NCBI GenBank assembly: GCA_024697785.1
Contig: JAILEU010000024.1
Span: forward strand, 1 to 39,675
Direction of reading: 5' to 3'
DNA from: Bacteroidaceae bacterium
GTDB taxonomy: Bacteria; Bacteroidota; Bacteroidia; Bacteroidales; Bacteroidaceae
Length of the DNA: 39,675 nucleotides
A program made the position numbers and the translations under genes. Below the pieces are notes generated by a model, which did not search any database, was not told the origin of the DNA, and saw only the letters and a list, made by a program, of their open reading frames with translations. Positions 17,540 to 26,529 of this stretch are shown here, one piece after another. The first letter of the stretch is position 1, and every line of letters starts with the position of its first letter.

Positions 17540-17644
17540 TTCTCTCTCTCCGGGAAGGCCTTCTCTCTCTCCGGGAAGGCCTTCTCTCTCTGTGGGAAGG
17601 CCTTTTCTGTGTGTAGAAAGGCCTTTTCTACGATACGGAAGGCC
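17540..17644. repeat. Five tandem 21-nt units
   Basis: Five contiguous 21-mers all end in AAGGCC: 17540-17560, 17561-17581, 17582-17602, 17603-17623 and 17624-17644. Units 1 and 2 are identical and later ones drift; a partial sixth follows. On the minus strand a 63-codon frame (17495-17686) reads the units as a heptapeptide centred on GLP with Arg/Glu-rich flanks. Whether it is translated is unknown. The remaining sequence to 18120 is AT-rich with no convincing gene. Confidence 0.85.
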
Positions 17645-18138
17645 ATTTCTACATGTAGGCGCAGTTAATTTGGTTTGCGGATGCAATGTGATGGCATCTT
17701 ATCAATTGGTGTTTTGCGCTCAACTTTAAGCGTTTAAGAGGTTGAGTCTGGTGCTTGAGGATTAGGGCTTAGTTTGTGTGGTCTGTGGCGAAATTCAGTC
17801 AGGTTGGCGTCAAGAGCTGTTGTGGCTGAATGAATAGCAGAATAGCTGATTTGTGTCTTTGATTGCCGTTTGCACATAAAAAAATGTAGTCAGAATTGTT
17901 TCCTGGCTTGATTCCGGTTTTTTTTACACATATTAAAATTCTTTTTCCACATAAATCTTCCTCACGAGGGCATTTTTTACGATATATGCCCCTTTTTTGC
18001 CTTCAACGCGCGATTTGTGACCCAAATCATTGTAAAAACAAGACTTAAAAATGCAATGAAATATCTAATGATGTAATTAGTGTTATTTGAAAATATAATT
18101 TTGTTATTTTTGAATATATAACTTAACGTTCGTTAACA

Positions 18139-18147
18139 CCCCCCCCC
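18139..18147. promoter_or_regulatory. C9 homopolymer upstream of the fimbrillin locus
   Basis: Nine consecutive C residues lie about 145 nt upstream of the -33 element of the locus. They directly follow an inverted repeat TTAACG-TT-CGTTAA (18123-18136). Poly-C runs of this length are prone to slippage. Confidence 0.6.
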
Positions 18148-18172
18148 TAATTGCACTCTGTGTCGCCTTTAT

Positions 18173-18194
18173 TGTATACATACGCGCGCGCATA
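18173..18194. other. Second alternating pyrimidine-purine tract
   Basis: 22 nt of strict alternation with a CGCGCGCGC core, like the tract at 17458-17478. It sits between the C9 run and the promoter at 18291-18321. Confidence 0.7.
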
Positions 18195-18290
18195 AGTGTA
18201 GCGTGAGGCCATTTGTTTCTTTCTCCAGGCACGAATTTGGCAAAAATGGAAAAAACATGTTGCAGAGCATGAATTATTCTTCTATTTTCT

Positions 18291-18321
18291 TTGGTGGAAT
18301 CAAAAAGTTGCCGTATCTTTG
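18291..18321 (+). promoter_or_regulatory. Promoter of the DUF3575/fimbrillin operon
   Basis: TTTG (TTG at 18291-18293), exactly 20 nt, then TATCTTTG (18314-18321) is a full consensus match. Initiation near 18328 leaves a leader of about 45 nt before the ATG at 18373. No equally good promoter was noticed between here and the window end. Confidence 0.85.
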
Positions 18322-18372
18322 CAGCCGATAAAGAAAGGCATTTTAGTATACATCGCATATAACACGTTGAAA

Positions 18373-20103
18373 ATGAAGTTCAAAACGAAGATTAACAAGC
18401 AATTCCTCCCCTGCCTGATGATGGCGGCGAGCGCGCTTTTTTCTTCGTCTGTGTTTGCAAACGAAGCTACTGAGCCTGAGTTTTCTCTTACAGGTGTGGA
18501 AAATTATCTGGAAACGGTGAACGATAGCACCCATACGCTTTCCCGTTCGATTGTTTCACTGGCCAATACGATTGTGTCGAAATCCGATTCTTTGTCGGCT
18601 CTTTCAAAGAATGCTTCCTCTCGCGCAGGCAAGAGCGTGTCGCGTGAAAGCGTCTTCAACAAGCGTTATCGTAATGCCGTTTATGACCTCAGCCTCGACA
18701 TTCCTGCCGACACGCTGATGGATGTGAACATGGAGCGCGACTATCCCAGCTACGTTAAGGTGGTCGGCGAGGACAACATCGGCGCTGACAGTCTCCTTCA
18801 GCAGTTCGCCCTCTACAGTCTGGACGTGAACTTCAAGGTCAACAAGACGAACATCGATCCGAACTGCGCTTCTTACCGCAAGCTCATCGAAGAGATTGTC
18901 CCCATCATGAAGGAGCGCAACCTGCAGCTTCACCATATGTATGTCCGTATGAGTGCTTCTCCTGAAGGTTCCTACAGCAACAACATCCGTTTGGCTAAGG
19001 GCCGTGGTCAGGCGCTGGTTGACTCGCTGTCGCGCTACATCGACATGCCCTCTGACGACCAGATTGTCTTCAACACTGTTCCTGAGGACTATGCTTATCT
19101 GTACAAGTTGATTGAGGCTTCCGACGATGTCGATCGAGACACCATCATGCATATCATTGATGCCCATAAAGGTGACGACGTTGCCACGAAGGCCGCCCTG
19201 CGCGCCCTGAACGGTGGTGCCACCTGGCGTCGTCTGCTCAAGGTGTACTACCCGACGCTGCGTTCGGCTCGCGTGGTCTTCTACTTCACCAAGTATAAAC
19301 TTGCCGAGCCCGAAGTTGTTGAAGGCACTATGGACGATGTCCTCCTTCCTGCATGGAATCCTGTCTTCGGCACGAACAGCAAGTTTGACTTGTCGGGTGG
19401 AATGGATTCCGGCAAGCGGGCGAAGGAGCCGATGCTGGCCGTCAAGACCAACCTGCTCTACGACGCCTTCTTCATCCCCGGCGTTGCCTACGACCCCATT
19501 GTCAACATTGAAGTCGAGTATTACCCCCACAACTCCAACTGGAGCTACCTGGGCGAGTATGACTTCCCGTGGTGGTACAACGATGAAGGTATTCCGGGTA
19601 CGGGCAATCCCTATCCCACACCTTATCCCACCTCTAAGCACCACTACTTCCAGCTGCTCAACGGCCAGCTTGAGGCACGCCGCTACTTCACCACCGACTT
19701 CAGCCACACGGGTCACTACCTCAGCCTCTACGGCCATGCCTTCCTTTACGACTTCTGCTTCGATAGCACGCAGGGACGTGGTTATCAGGGCGAAGGCTGG
19801 GGTGCCGGTCTGGGCTACGGCTATGTCAAGCGTCTGGGCCGCAATCCCAACAGCCGCTGGAAACTCGAGGCCTTCATCAAGTGGGGTTTCTTCGAGACCC
19901 GTTACGACGACTACTACTATGGTGCCAAGTGGGATGCTGCCACCAATCAGTTCGTCTCCGCCAAGTACTACTACAACTGGCATGGCGATGACGTCACCAA
20001 GTTTGTCCGCCGCAACCACCGCTTCCGCAGTTGGTTCCGCTATCCCACCGGCGCCGGCATCACCATCAGCTACGACCTCATTGACCGTAAATTGAAATTG
20101 TAA
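18373..20103 (+). CDS. OmpA-like/DUF3575 outer-membrane protein of the fimbrillin locus
   Basis: The 576-residue protein begins with a signal peptide (ending SSSVFANE). A middle region (about 125-300) has OmpA-like features (LDVNFKVNKTNIDP, MSASPEGSYSNNIRLAKGRG). From about residue 355 the protein matches the DUF3575 pattern: AVKTNLLYDAFFIPG, NIEVEYYP, then many alternating aromatic strands and a C-terminal ITISYDLIDRKLKL. It probably forms an outer-membrane barrel tied to the cell wall. DUF3575 proteins typically precede type V pilin-like clusters in Bacteroidales. The in-frame TTG at 18319 lies inside the -7 element, so the ATG at 18373 is the real start. Confidence 0.82.
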   Translation: MKFKTKINKQFLPCLMMAASALFSSSVFANEATEPEFSLTGVENYLETVNDSTHTLSRSIVSLANTIVSKSDSLSALSKNASSRAGKSVSRESVFNKRYRNAVYDLSLDIPADTLMDVNMERDYPSYVKVVGEDNIGADSLLQQFALYSLDVNFKVNKTNIDPNCASYRKLIEEIVPIMKERNLQLHHMYVRMSASPEGSYSNNIRLAKGRGQALVDSLSRYIDMPSDDQIVFNTVPEDYAYLYKLIEASDDVDRDTIMHIIDAHKGDDVATKAALRALNGGATWRRLLKVYYPTLRSARVVFYFTKYKLAEPEVVEGTMDDVLLPAWNPVFGTNSKFDLSGGMDSGKRAKEPMLAVKTNLLYDAFFIPGVAYDPIVNIEVEYYPHNSNWSYLGEYDFPWWYNDEGIPGTGNPYPTPYPTSKHHYFQLLNGQLEARRYFTTDFSHTGHYLSLYGHAFLYDFCFDSTQGRGYQGEGWGAGLGYGYVKRLGRNPNSRWKLEAFIKWGFFETRYDDYYYGAKWDAATNQFVSAKYYYNWHGDDVTKFVRRNHRFRSWFRYPTGAGITISYDLIDRKLKL

Positions 20104-20215
20104 TATATAATAATTTATAATAAGGTAAAGTATCGTAAAAATACCATAAAAATATATTCATTCATTAAACCAAACCACCCAAAACGACTCTGAAGGAAGA
20201 TATAATAAAAGAATT

Positions 20216-21481
20216 ATGATGCACAAGTCCCATAACCTCCTCACGAAGGCCCTGCTGACCTCAGCAGTGGTGCTCTCGCTGCTCACCACGAGCTGCGAGC
20301 GTAAGGACTTGTGGCTTCCGACCAGTCAGGTGCCCATCGAGATTGCTATCTACGATATCGACCTCGAGACCTACTTCGGCATCAACTGGCGCTTCGAGTG
20401 GATGTACGACTGGCCAGAGACGGATGCGAATTACGGTCCTATCGGTTACACCGAGCCCGAGTATGTCCGTGCCACCATCTACAACCTCGACGGCCGTAAC
20501 GGTCAGCGTCAGAACCCCTTCACGCGCAGTATGGTCACCAATGGCCGCAACCGCGTATCGCTCACGGCCGCCAACTGGTATGACATGCTGTTCTTCAACT
20601 CCGACTTCGAATATGTCCGTACGCAGGTTGCCGACGACTACTCATTCTATAATATGACCACGCGTTCGGTCAACGCACCGACCTACTTCCCCTCCACGCG
20701 TGACCTTACGGAAGAGCAGCCCGATCCGTCGTTCAAGCCGTACGATGTCTATAACCAGCCTGACGAGATGTTCGGTGTCTTCCTCGACGACCTCTACGTG
20801 TCCGAAGACCCCAACGACTACGAAGATACCATCGACGAGAACGGCAACCACGTCTATCTCTACCGCATCGACGCTACGCTGGAGCCCTACACGTTCATCT
20901 ACCTCATCCAGCCCGTCATCCTTCACAACTACTGTGACGTCGATGATCCCGAGAAGCCCGACTCGACCGCCCGCGTGCGTGCCGTCAACGGCCTCACCAT
21001 CACCGGCCTTTCGCAGGGTGTCGAGCTCTTCAGCCGCAAGGACTGGGACAGCCCTGTCTCCATCAACTCCGAGGATATCAAGCCCATGCAGGTGCACAAG
21101 ACCGTTCATTTGGCCAACGGCACGGAGACGGAGGCCGATGTCTGCGCAGCCCGCGTCCTCACCTGGGGTCTCCCCGGCATCGACCCGCTGCAGGCCCGCC
21201 GCACCCTCGACGAAACCGGCGTTGCGCCCGTCAACGAAGTGGGCAACTGGATTGGTCTTAACTTCGTCCTCCGCGGAGGCGATGTCAAGCCCCTTGCCTT
21301 CAACATCAGCGAGCAGATGGCCCAGCACCCCGCAGGCGGCGTCATCACCATCTACATCGACGCTTCGAAGGTCTTCACCCGCGACGAAGTCGATCATGAG
21401 AAGAAGGACAACACAGGCGGCGGTTTCAATGCCTCTGTTGAAAACTGGCAAAACGAAGTCAATTCTGAAATCACTATATAA
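20216..21481 (+). CDS. DUF5119-type lipoprotein
   Basis: The 421-residue lipoprotein has a lipobox LLTTSC with Cys27, followed by ERKDLW. The body (FRWEWMYDWP-like segment, many Tyr/Asp-rich strands) fits DUF5119 proteins, which sit next to DUF3575 and fimbrillin genes. By position it could be the base or anchor subunit, analogous to FimB/Mfa2. That is inference. It lacks the Thr-Arg site found in the eight fimbrillins. The 112-nt gap upstream is AT-rich with no clear promoter, so it is probably read from 18291. Confidence 0.72.
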   Translation: MMHKSHNLLTKALLTSAVVLSLLTTSCERKDLWLPTSQVPIEIAIYDIDLETYFGINWRFEWMYDWPETDANYGPIGYTEPEYVRATIYNLDGRNGQRQNPFTRSMVTNGRNRVSLTAANWYDMLFFNSDFEYVRTQVADDYSFYNMTTRSVNAPTYFPSTRDLTEEQPDPSFKPYDVYNQPDEMFGVFLDDLYVSEDPNDYEDTIDENGNHVYLYRIDATLEPYTFIYLIQPVILHNYCDVDDPEKPDSTARVRAVNGLTITGLSQGVELFSRKDWDSPVSINSEDIKPMQVHKTVHLANGTETEADVCAARVLTWGLPGIDPLQARRTLDETGVAPVNEVGNWIGLNFVLRGGDVKPLAFNISEQMAQHPAGGVITIYIDASKVFTRDEVDHEKKDNTGGGFNASVENWQNEVNSEITI

Positions 21482-21537
21482 TATAAAGGTATAAAAAGAG
21501 AAAATCAACATTATTAACAATCAAAATTAAAAGAGTT

Positions 21538-22701
21538 ATGAAAAAGAGTTATTTAATTCTCGCCGCAGTCGCAGGCCTCCTGGCCTCCTGCTCCAACGAG
21601 GTGCTCGTTGAAGAGACCGCCAACGACACTTCTGCTCCCCGCGCCATCGGCTTCAGCATGTTTGCCGAGAAGGCTACCCGTGGCGATGCCACTGTGAACA
21701 CCAATCTGGAGTTCTACCACAACACCTTCGCCGTCTATGGCACGAAGAAATCAACGGTTGACACCACTGACCCCGTTCAGTATGTCTTCGGTGGTGCTGC
21801 TACGGCAGCTGGTGTTCAGGATGGTGTCACCTGCACCTATCAGACGACAGCCGATCCCGTCCTCGGTGACTGGAAGTACGACAACCCCCGCTACTGGGAC
21901 AAGCAGGCTAATTACAACTTCATTGCCTATGCCCCTGTTGCTGCTGCCAACCCCCTTCGCTACAAGTTTAGCGCAGCTCAGGCAGAGGTGAGCGCACCTG
22001 CTGCTTCTGGCAACGACTTCGTCATCACGGCTCCGGGCTATACGCTTGCTGGTACAAACCTTCAGGCAACGGCCACTGAGGCAGAGAAGGTGAAGGGTTT
22101 CACCGTTGAAGCCGCTGGTGACCTTGACATCATGACATCCGCTGCCAATGCACAGCCTGGTACCGGTCACGATGCTGAAGTTAACCTTGTTTTCAAGCAC
22201 ATCCTGGCTAAGTTGAACGTTACGTTCGCTAAGGCTGCTGTGCTCGATGGCTCAACCGTTACCATTAACAGCGTCACTATCACTGGCCTCAACGACAATG
22301 GAACGTATGCTGAAAGCGTCTACGCTTACGATGCCACTACCACACCCGCTACCATTACCAGTGGTTGGACGGCCTCCGTTGATGACGCTGCTTACACATT
22401 GGCTTATGCAGGTTCGCAGGTTCTCAATGCCTCCACAGGCAATCCTTTCTTCTTCATTGAGTCCCTCGTCATGCCGCAGACTATTCCTGCAACGGCAGAG
22501 CTCGTAGCCAAATACACTATCACGACGGGTACCTACAGTGAGGACTATACTTACAAGTGCGCTTTGACGTCCGCATTTGCTACCTTCTACGATCGTTTCA
22601 ACTATTTCCTCAAGTTTACGATTGCACCCGATGTCATCAAGTTTGATGCTACGGTTACTCCGTGGGTTGATCAGACCGCTGTTAACAAAACCATTGATTA
22701 A
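21538..22701 (+). CDS. Fimbrillin-family (Mfa1/FimA-like) lipoprotein 1
   Basis: The 387-residue protein has a lipobox LLASC (Cys18) followed by SNEVLVEE. A candidate processing site KATRG (R48) lies 30 residues on. Fimbrillin landmarks are NPRYWDKQANYNFIAYAP and FKHILAKLNV, and the last strand is IKFDATVTPWVDQ. Type V pilins are exported as lipoproteins, cut after an Arg, then polymerised by strand exchange. The coding start and leader are nearly identical to those of the next gene, pointing to recent duplication. Confidence 0.88.
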   Translation: MKKSYLILAAVAGLLASCSNEVLVEETANDTSAPRAIGFSMFAEKATRGDATVNTNLEFYHNTFAVYGTKKSTVDTTDPVQYVFGGAATAAGVQDGVTCTYQTTADPVLGDWKYDNPRYWDKQANYNFIAYAPVAAANPLRYKFSAAQAEVSAPAASGNDFVITAPGYTLAGTNLQATATEAEKVKGFTVEAAGDLDIMTSAANAQPGTGHDAEVNLVFKHILAKLNVTFAKAAVLDGSTVTINSVTITGLNDNGTYAESVYAYDATTTPATITSGWTASVDDAAYTLAYAGSQVLNASTGNPFFFIESLVMPQTIPATAELVAKYTITTGTYSEDYTYKCALTSAFATFYDRFNYFLKFTIAPDVIKFDATVTPWVDQTAVNKTID

Positions 22702-22743
22702 TCGGAAATACCTATTTATAAACCATCAAATTAAAAAAGAGTT

Positions 22744-23931
22744 ATGAAAAAGAGTTATTTAATTCTCGCAGCAGTTGCAGGCCTTTTCGCCTCCTGCTCC
22801 CAGGAAGTTCTCGTTGACGAGACTTCTCAGAATGAGGCTCAGAAGCCGTTCATGTTCGAAACCTTCACCCAGAAGGTTACGCGTGCCGATGAAGCTAATT
22901 CAACAAATCTTTATGACTTCTATAAGACATTTGACGTCTATGGATGGAAGACTGTTGAATCTACTCCTAAGTCTGTATTTTCTCATGTACCGGTTGGCCA
23001 TTTTACCAGCGACACGCAGGGCCCGGTCGTTTACGCCACCGCCCCGGCTAAACCTTCTGATGAATGGGGCACTTTCACCGCAGCAGGTTGGTTCTATGAG
23101 AATGTTCGTTATTGGGATAAAGTCGCATCAGGCTATGAATTCTTTGCAATTGCTCCTTATGAGGCAACACCCAATCCTTCCTTGACGGTTGCACCTGGCG
23201 ATAATAATATTGCTATTGGTTCAAGCAGTGCAAAATATGATATCAGCACAGAGAAAAACCTCGTAAATGGTGCAGTCGTGACTACCACTACAGGAATTAC
23301 TCCTATTGCGGATAAGAAGTATTTTGGTTTCTTAAAGGATTACATGCTGGCTGAGAAGAGTACGACAAAAAATGCATTGGTTTCTTTGAATTTTCACCAT
23401 ATCCTTACAAAACTTAACGTGAAGGTTACCAAGCAGGATTCTTATAAAGGAGCTTCTGACTTAGTTATCAATGAAATCAAGATTGCAAACTTGAAGAAAA
23501 CAGGTTATTTCACATATGACACTAATATGACAACCTGTGGTTGGACTTCCGATGGAACTTATGATCTCCTTAATACGGGCGACTATCTTATTTCCACCAA
23601 AACGGCTGCTACCGTCTATAGTGGATACTATTGGTTCCAAACTCTTATCTTCCCGCAGACGCTTACCTGTAAGGCTGTTGGTGCTAAGGCCACAGCGACG
23701 GATCTCACCGACCGCTATCTCTATGTTAAGTATACGATTGGTACAGAAGTGTTTGAGGCTTACTATGATCTTGCCAATGCTTTTGGAAAGACTGCAGCAG
23801 ATCAAACTTACGAGTTTGCTCAAGGTAGTGAATACACCCTTAACATTAAGGTCGGTCCTGAACCTATCATCTTCGACGCTACCGTCACAGCTTGGAAAGT
23901 TGAAGATGAAGTGGAACATGTCGTTTATTAA
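22744..23931 (+). CDS. Fimbrillin-family lipoprotein 2
   Basis: The 395-residue protein has lipobox LFASC (Cys18) and SQEVLVDE, then the Thr-Arg site KVTRA (R47). It carries ENVRYWDKVASGYEFFAIAP and FHHILTKLNV, with the C-terminal strand IIFDATVTAWKVEDE. The first 50 or so bases match gene 1 closely, while the body diverges and is more AT-rich than the flanking genes (many AAT, TAT and AAA codons). It starts 42 nt after gene 1. Confidence 0.87.
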   Translation: MKKSYLILAAVAGLFASCSQEVLVDETSQNEAQKPFMFETFTQKVTRADEANSTNLYDFYKTFDVYGWKTVESTPKSVFSHVPVGHFTSDTQGPVVYATAPAKPSDEWGTFTAAGWFYENVRYWDKVASGYEFFAIAPYEATPNPSLTVAPGDNNIAIGSSSAKYDISTEKNLVNGAVVTTTTGITPIADKKYFGFLKDYMLAEKSTTKNALVSLNFHHILTKLNVKVTKQDSYKGASDLVINEIKIANLKKTGYFTYDTNMTTCGWTSDGTYDLLNTGDYLISTKTAATVYSGYYWFQTLIFPQTLTCKAVGAKATATDLTDRYLYVKYTIGTEVFEAYYDLANAFGKTAADQTYEFAQGSEYTLNIKVGPEPIIFDATVTAWKVEDEVEHVVY

Positions 23932-23968
23932 TTATTGATTGTATTAACCTATCAAAATGAAAATAATT

Positions 23969-25060
23969 ATGAAAAAATCATATTTAATCCTTGCCGCAGT
24001 TGCAGCCAGCTTCGCTGCCTGCTCACAGAACGATGTGGTCACGGAGATCACCGAAACAGATGTCCTCATTGGGTTCAGTGGTACCTATGTTGACAATGCT
24101 ACACGTGCCATTTCCACCGGTGCTTACACGGCAGCAAATTTTGAAACCTTAGGCAACACTTTCGGTGTGTTCGGTTATAAGAATACGGCAACGCAGACCG
24201 ACGCTCAGGTGTTTAATGACACAGAGGTTGAATATCAGTCTGGATTACAAACTTCTGTTGGTTATGAAGCCACTACAGACTGGGCTTATTCCCCTCTCAA
24301 ATACTGGGATAAAACAGCCACTTCTTATAACTTTTATGCCTATGCTCCACATCAAAGTGACTTTACAGGTACTGTGGCTCTTAGTGGCAATTCAGCAAAT
24401 TCATTCAGCATAAGTGGTTTCCAGCAGGCTACAACTAAGGCTGACATGATTGACCTGATGACGGACTTGACGACGAAAGCTTCCGTTACGACTGGTATTG
24501 GAACGAACGATGTGTCCTTCACTTTTGGTCATATACTTTCTAATATCAATGTTAAGATGGCTGTTAGTGATGCACTGAAGAGTGATAATGCCAACAATCC
24601 TGTGACCGTAGTCAGTATTTCTCTCGGAACTATCAAAATGGACGGCGACTATGCCTATAGCTCATCTGCTTATGCTTGGACACTGGCTTCCACTCCCCAT
24701 ACTGCTACTTTTAGTGGCACACAGACAAGTGGAAATGTTTTTGCTTCTGATGTTCTGACTGGAACAACAACGGGCTATACCGATGTTCCCGGTCTGACGG
24801 ATTTGCTCTTTGTGCCCCAGGCTGTTGATGCTGCCTATGCCTTCAATGTTCAATTCAAAATTGCTAATGAGATTTTCGATAAGACTATTCTTTTGTCTGA
24901 ATTCAAGAATGTTACTGATAATACTACCGGATTAGCTACTTGGCAGCCGGGTTATAAATACACTTATCAGATTGTAATCGGTCCGACCCCCATTCTGTTT
25001 GATGTTCAAACCGTTTCGGATTGGGCGGACGGTGGCACTTTCGCATTCACCATCGAATAA
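23969..25060 (+). CDS. Fimbrillin-family lipoprotein 3
   Basis: The 363-residue protein is taken from the ATG at 23969 because that start gives the MKKSYLILAAVA signal shared with genes 1 and 2; an ATG at 23957 is also in frame. The lipobox is SFAAC (Cys18), and the site NATRA (R46) follows. It has SPLKYWDKTATSYNFYAYAP and FGHILSNINV, with the last strand ILFDVQTVSDWADG. Like gene 2 it is AT-rich. It is followed by a 239-nt gap holding a hairpin and three 22-nt repeats. Confidence 0.86.
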   Translation: MKKSYLILAAVAASFAACSQNDVVTEITETDVLIGFSGTYVDNATRAISTGAYTAANFETLGNTFGVFGYKNTATQTDAQVFNDTEVEYQSGLQTSVGYEATTDWAYSPLKYWDKTATSYNFYAYAPHQSDFTGTVALSGNSANSFSISGFQQATTKADMIDLMTDLTTKASVTTGIGTNDVSFTFGHILSNINVKMAVSDALKSDNANNPVTVVSISLGTIKMDGDYAYSSSAYAWTLASTPHTATFSGTQTSGNVFASDVLTGTTTGYTDVPGLTDLLFVPQAVDAAYAFNVQFKIANEIFDKTILLSEFKNVTDNTTGLATWQPGYKYTYQIVIGPTPILFDVQTVSDWADGGTFAFTIE

Positions 25061-25101
25061 TCCCAGCGAGAACGAAAGGACTCTTTTGATTTGATTATAT
25101 A

Positions 25102-25133
25102 GGCCGGATAGGGGAGTGATTCCCCTTCCGGCC
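25102..25133. other. Strong hairpin after fimbrillin 3
   Basis: GGCCGGA/TCCGGCC with an inner GGGGA/TCCCC stem closes a short loop. No T-tract follows, so it does not look like a classical terminator. It follows GATTATAT and shares the GGGG-x-TGATT-CCCC core with the hairpin at 31225-31255. Confidence 0.75.
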
Positions 25134-25202
25134 ACCCCGAGGGGGAAACGATAATCGAGGAAAAAGAGCGACGAGAGAAAAAACGCACTTGTAAAACGAA
25201 AT

Positions 25203-25268
25203 TCCAAGCACTTGAAACTATAAATCCAAGCACTTGAAACTTCAGATCCAAGCACTTGAAACTCTCGC
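25203..25268. repeat. Three 22-nt direct repeats with CAAG-CA-CTTG
   Basis: Three copies start at 25203, 25225 and 25247, each with the identical core TCCAAGCACTTGAAACT. Each core contains the inverted repeat CAAG-CA-CTTG (25205-25214, 25227-25236, 25249-25258). The spacing is about two helical turns. They end 31 nt before the ATG of fimbrillin 4. Confidence 0.85.
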
Positions 25269-25299
25269 TAACTTAAACAAAGAACAGTCATCGATAGCA

Positions 25300-26490
25300 A
25301 TGGTTTTTAAGAAGTCGGTAAAACAGCAGATGAAGCACCTGATGGTGTCTCTGGCGGGCATGGCCTTTATGGCTATGGCGTTCAGCGGCTGTCAGGAAGG
25401 GCCTGTGCTCGTGGACGAAGGCTCGTCCGACGAGGGCATGCTGCGCGCCATCGGCTTCGACAACACGTTCATCGACCAGGCCACTGCCACCCGTACCGCC
25501 GCACCCGTCGCCCTCAGCGACTACTTCACCTCTATGGGTGTTTGGGGCTGGAGCACCAGTGACGGTGTCACCGAACTGCCGTTGTACATCGACCACCTCG
25601 TTAGCTATTCCCCCACTGCCGCCAAGTGGCAGTATAGTCCTCTCCGTTATTGGGATCGTCGTAGCACCTATCGCTTCTACGCCTACACTCCCCACCAGAC
25701 AGACGTTGCCGGTTCGTCTGTCACCATTGATGCCGCCACAGGCCATATCGCCATCAGCGGTGTCACCCTCACCGGCACCAACCTGCAGACGCCGCCCACT
25801 GCGGCCCAGCAGTACATCTTCTCCGCCGTCCCGTCGGGCGATACCGACTGGATGATAGCCCGCGCCGGTCGCACAGGCGTGCCCGGACGTTTTGGCCAGA
25901 CGGTGGAGTTCACCATGCAGCACATCCTCTCGAAGCTGAACGTCGCCGTGCGCGTCAGTGATGCCCTTGCCGCCGACGGCGGCGTGACAGGCGTCACCGT
26001 CAACAGCCTCCACATCGGCACCTTCGCCGCTGAAGGCGACTTCGCACAGACGCTCGACCATACCCCCGACGCCACCCTTGCTGCCGACCGTGCAGCTGCA
26101 GAGTGGACGCTCACGGCCGCTCCCGCCCTTACACTGCAGGGCGCCACGGACGCCATCGTGAAGAAAATACCGGTTGACCCGGCCGACGCCACTGTCCCCG
26201 GCAATACCTTATTATATATACTGGAGTCGCTCGTCCTTCCGCAGGACGTCACCGCCTCGCAGACCGTCAAGCTCGTTTACACCCTCCACTTCAGTGACGG
26301 GCGCAGCGAGCGCTACACCCACGTCATGCCCCTCAGCAACGCCTTCGGCCCCACCACCGAGGCCGGCGGACAGCTGCTCAGCGGCTACAGCTACACCCTG
26401 AGGTTCATCATCGGCCCCGACGTCATCACCTTCGACCCGGGCGTGGATGAATGGACATCCTCTATCGACGCTACAAAACAGGTGAACTAA
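25300..26490 (+). CDS. Fimbrillin-family lipoprotein 4
   Basis: The 396-residue protein is taken from the ATG at 25300. An upstream in-frame ATG at 25234 lies in the 22-nt repeats and is rejected; the ATG at 25330 (MKHLMVSL) is also possible. The lipobox is AFSGC (Cys31), followed by QEGPVLVDE, and the processing site TATRT is at R65. Core motifs SPLRYWDRRSTYRFYAYTP and MQHILSKLNV are present, and the final strand is ITFDPGVDEWTSS. It is GC-rich, unlike genes 2 and 3. Confidence 0.85.
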   Translation: MVFKKSVKQQMKHLMVSLAGMAFMAMAFSGCQEGPVLVDEGSSDEGMLRAIGFDNTFIDQATATRTAAPVALSDYFTSMGVWGWSTSDGVTELPLYIDHLVSYSPTAAKWQYSPLRYWDRRSTYRFYAYTPHQTDVAGSSVTIDAATGHIAISGVTLTGTNLQTPPTAAQQYIFSAVPSGDTDWMIARAGRTGVPGRFGQTVEFTMQHILSKLNVAVRVSDALAADGGVTGVTVNSLHIGTFAAEGDFAQTLDHTPDATLAADRAAAEWTLTAAPALTLQGATDAIVKKIPVDPADATVPGNTLLYILESLVLPQDVTASQTVKLVYTLHFSDGRSERYTHVMPLSNAFGPTTEAGGQLLSGYSYTLRFIIGPDVITFDPGVDEWTSSIDATKQVN

Positions 26491-26529
26491 GCGAAAAAAC
26501 AATCAATAACAATAAACACTTATCAAACA

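Noticed and set aside
17540..17644. CRISPR array
   Set aside because: The 21-nt units are contiguous with no spacers, and no cas genes are present. The same holds for the 9-nt units at 14478-14549 and the 22-nt units at 25203-25268.
18604..20019. 471-codon open frame antisense to the DUF3575 gene
   Set aside because: The plus-strand gene has a signal peptide, promoter and family motifs; the antisense product has none.
25102..25133. Rho-independent terminator after fimbrillin 3
   Set aside because: The stem is strong but the following bases are not T-rich; the same applies to 31225-31255.
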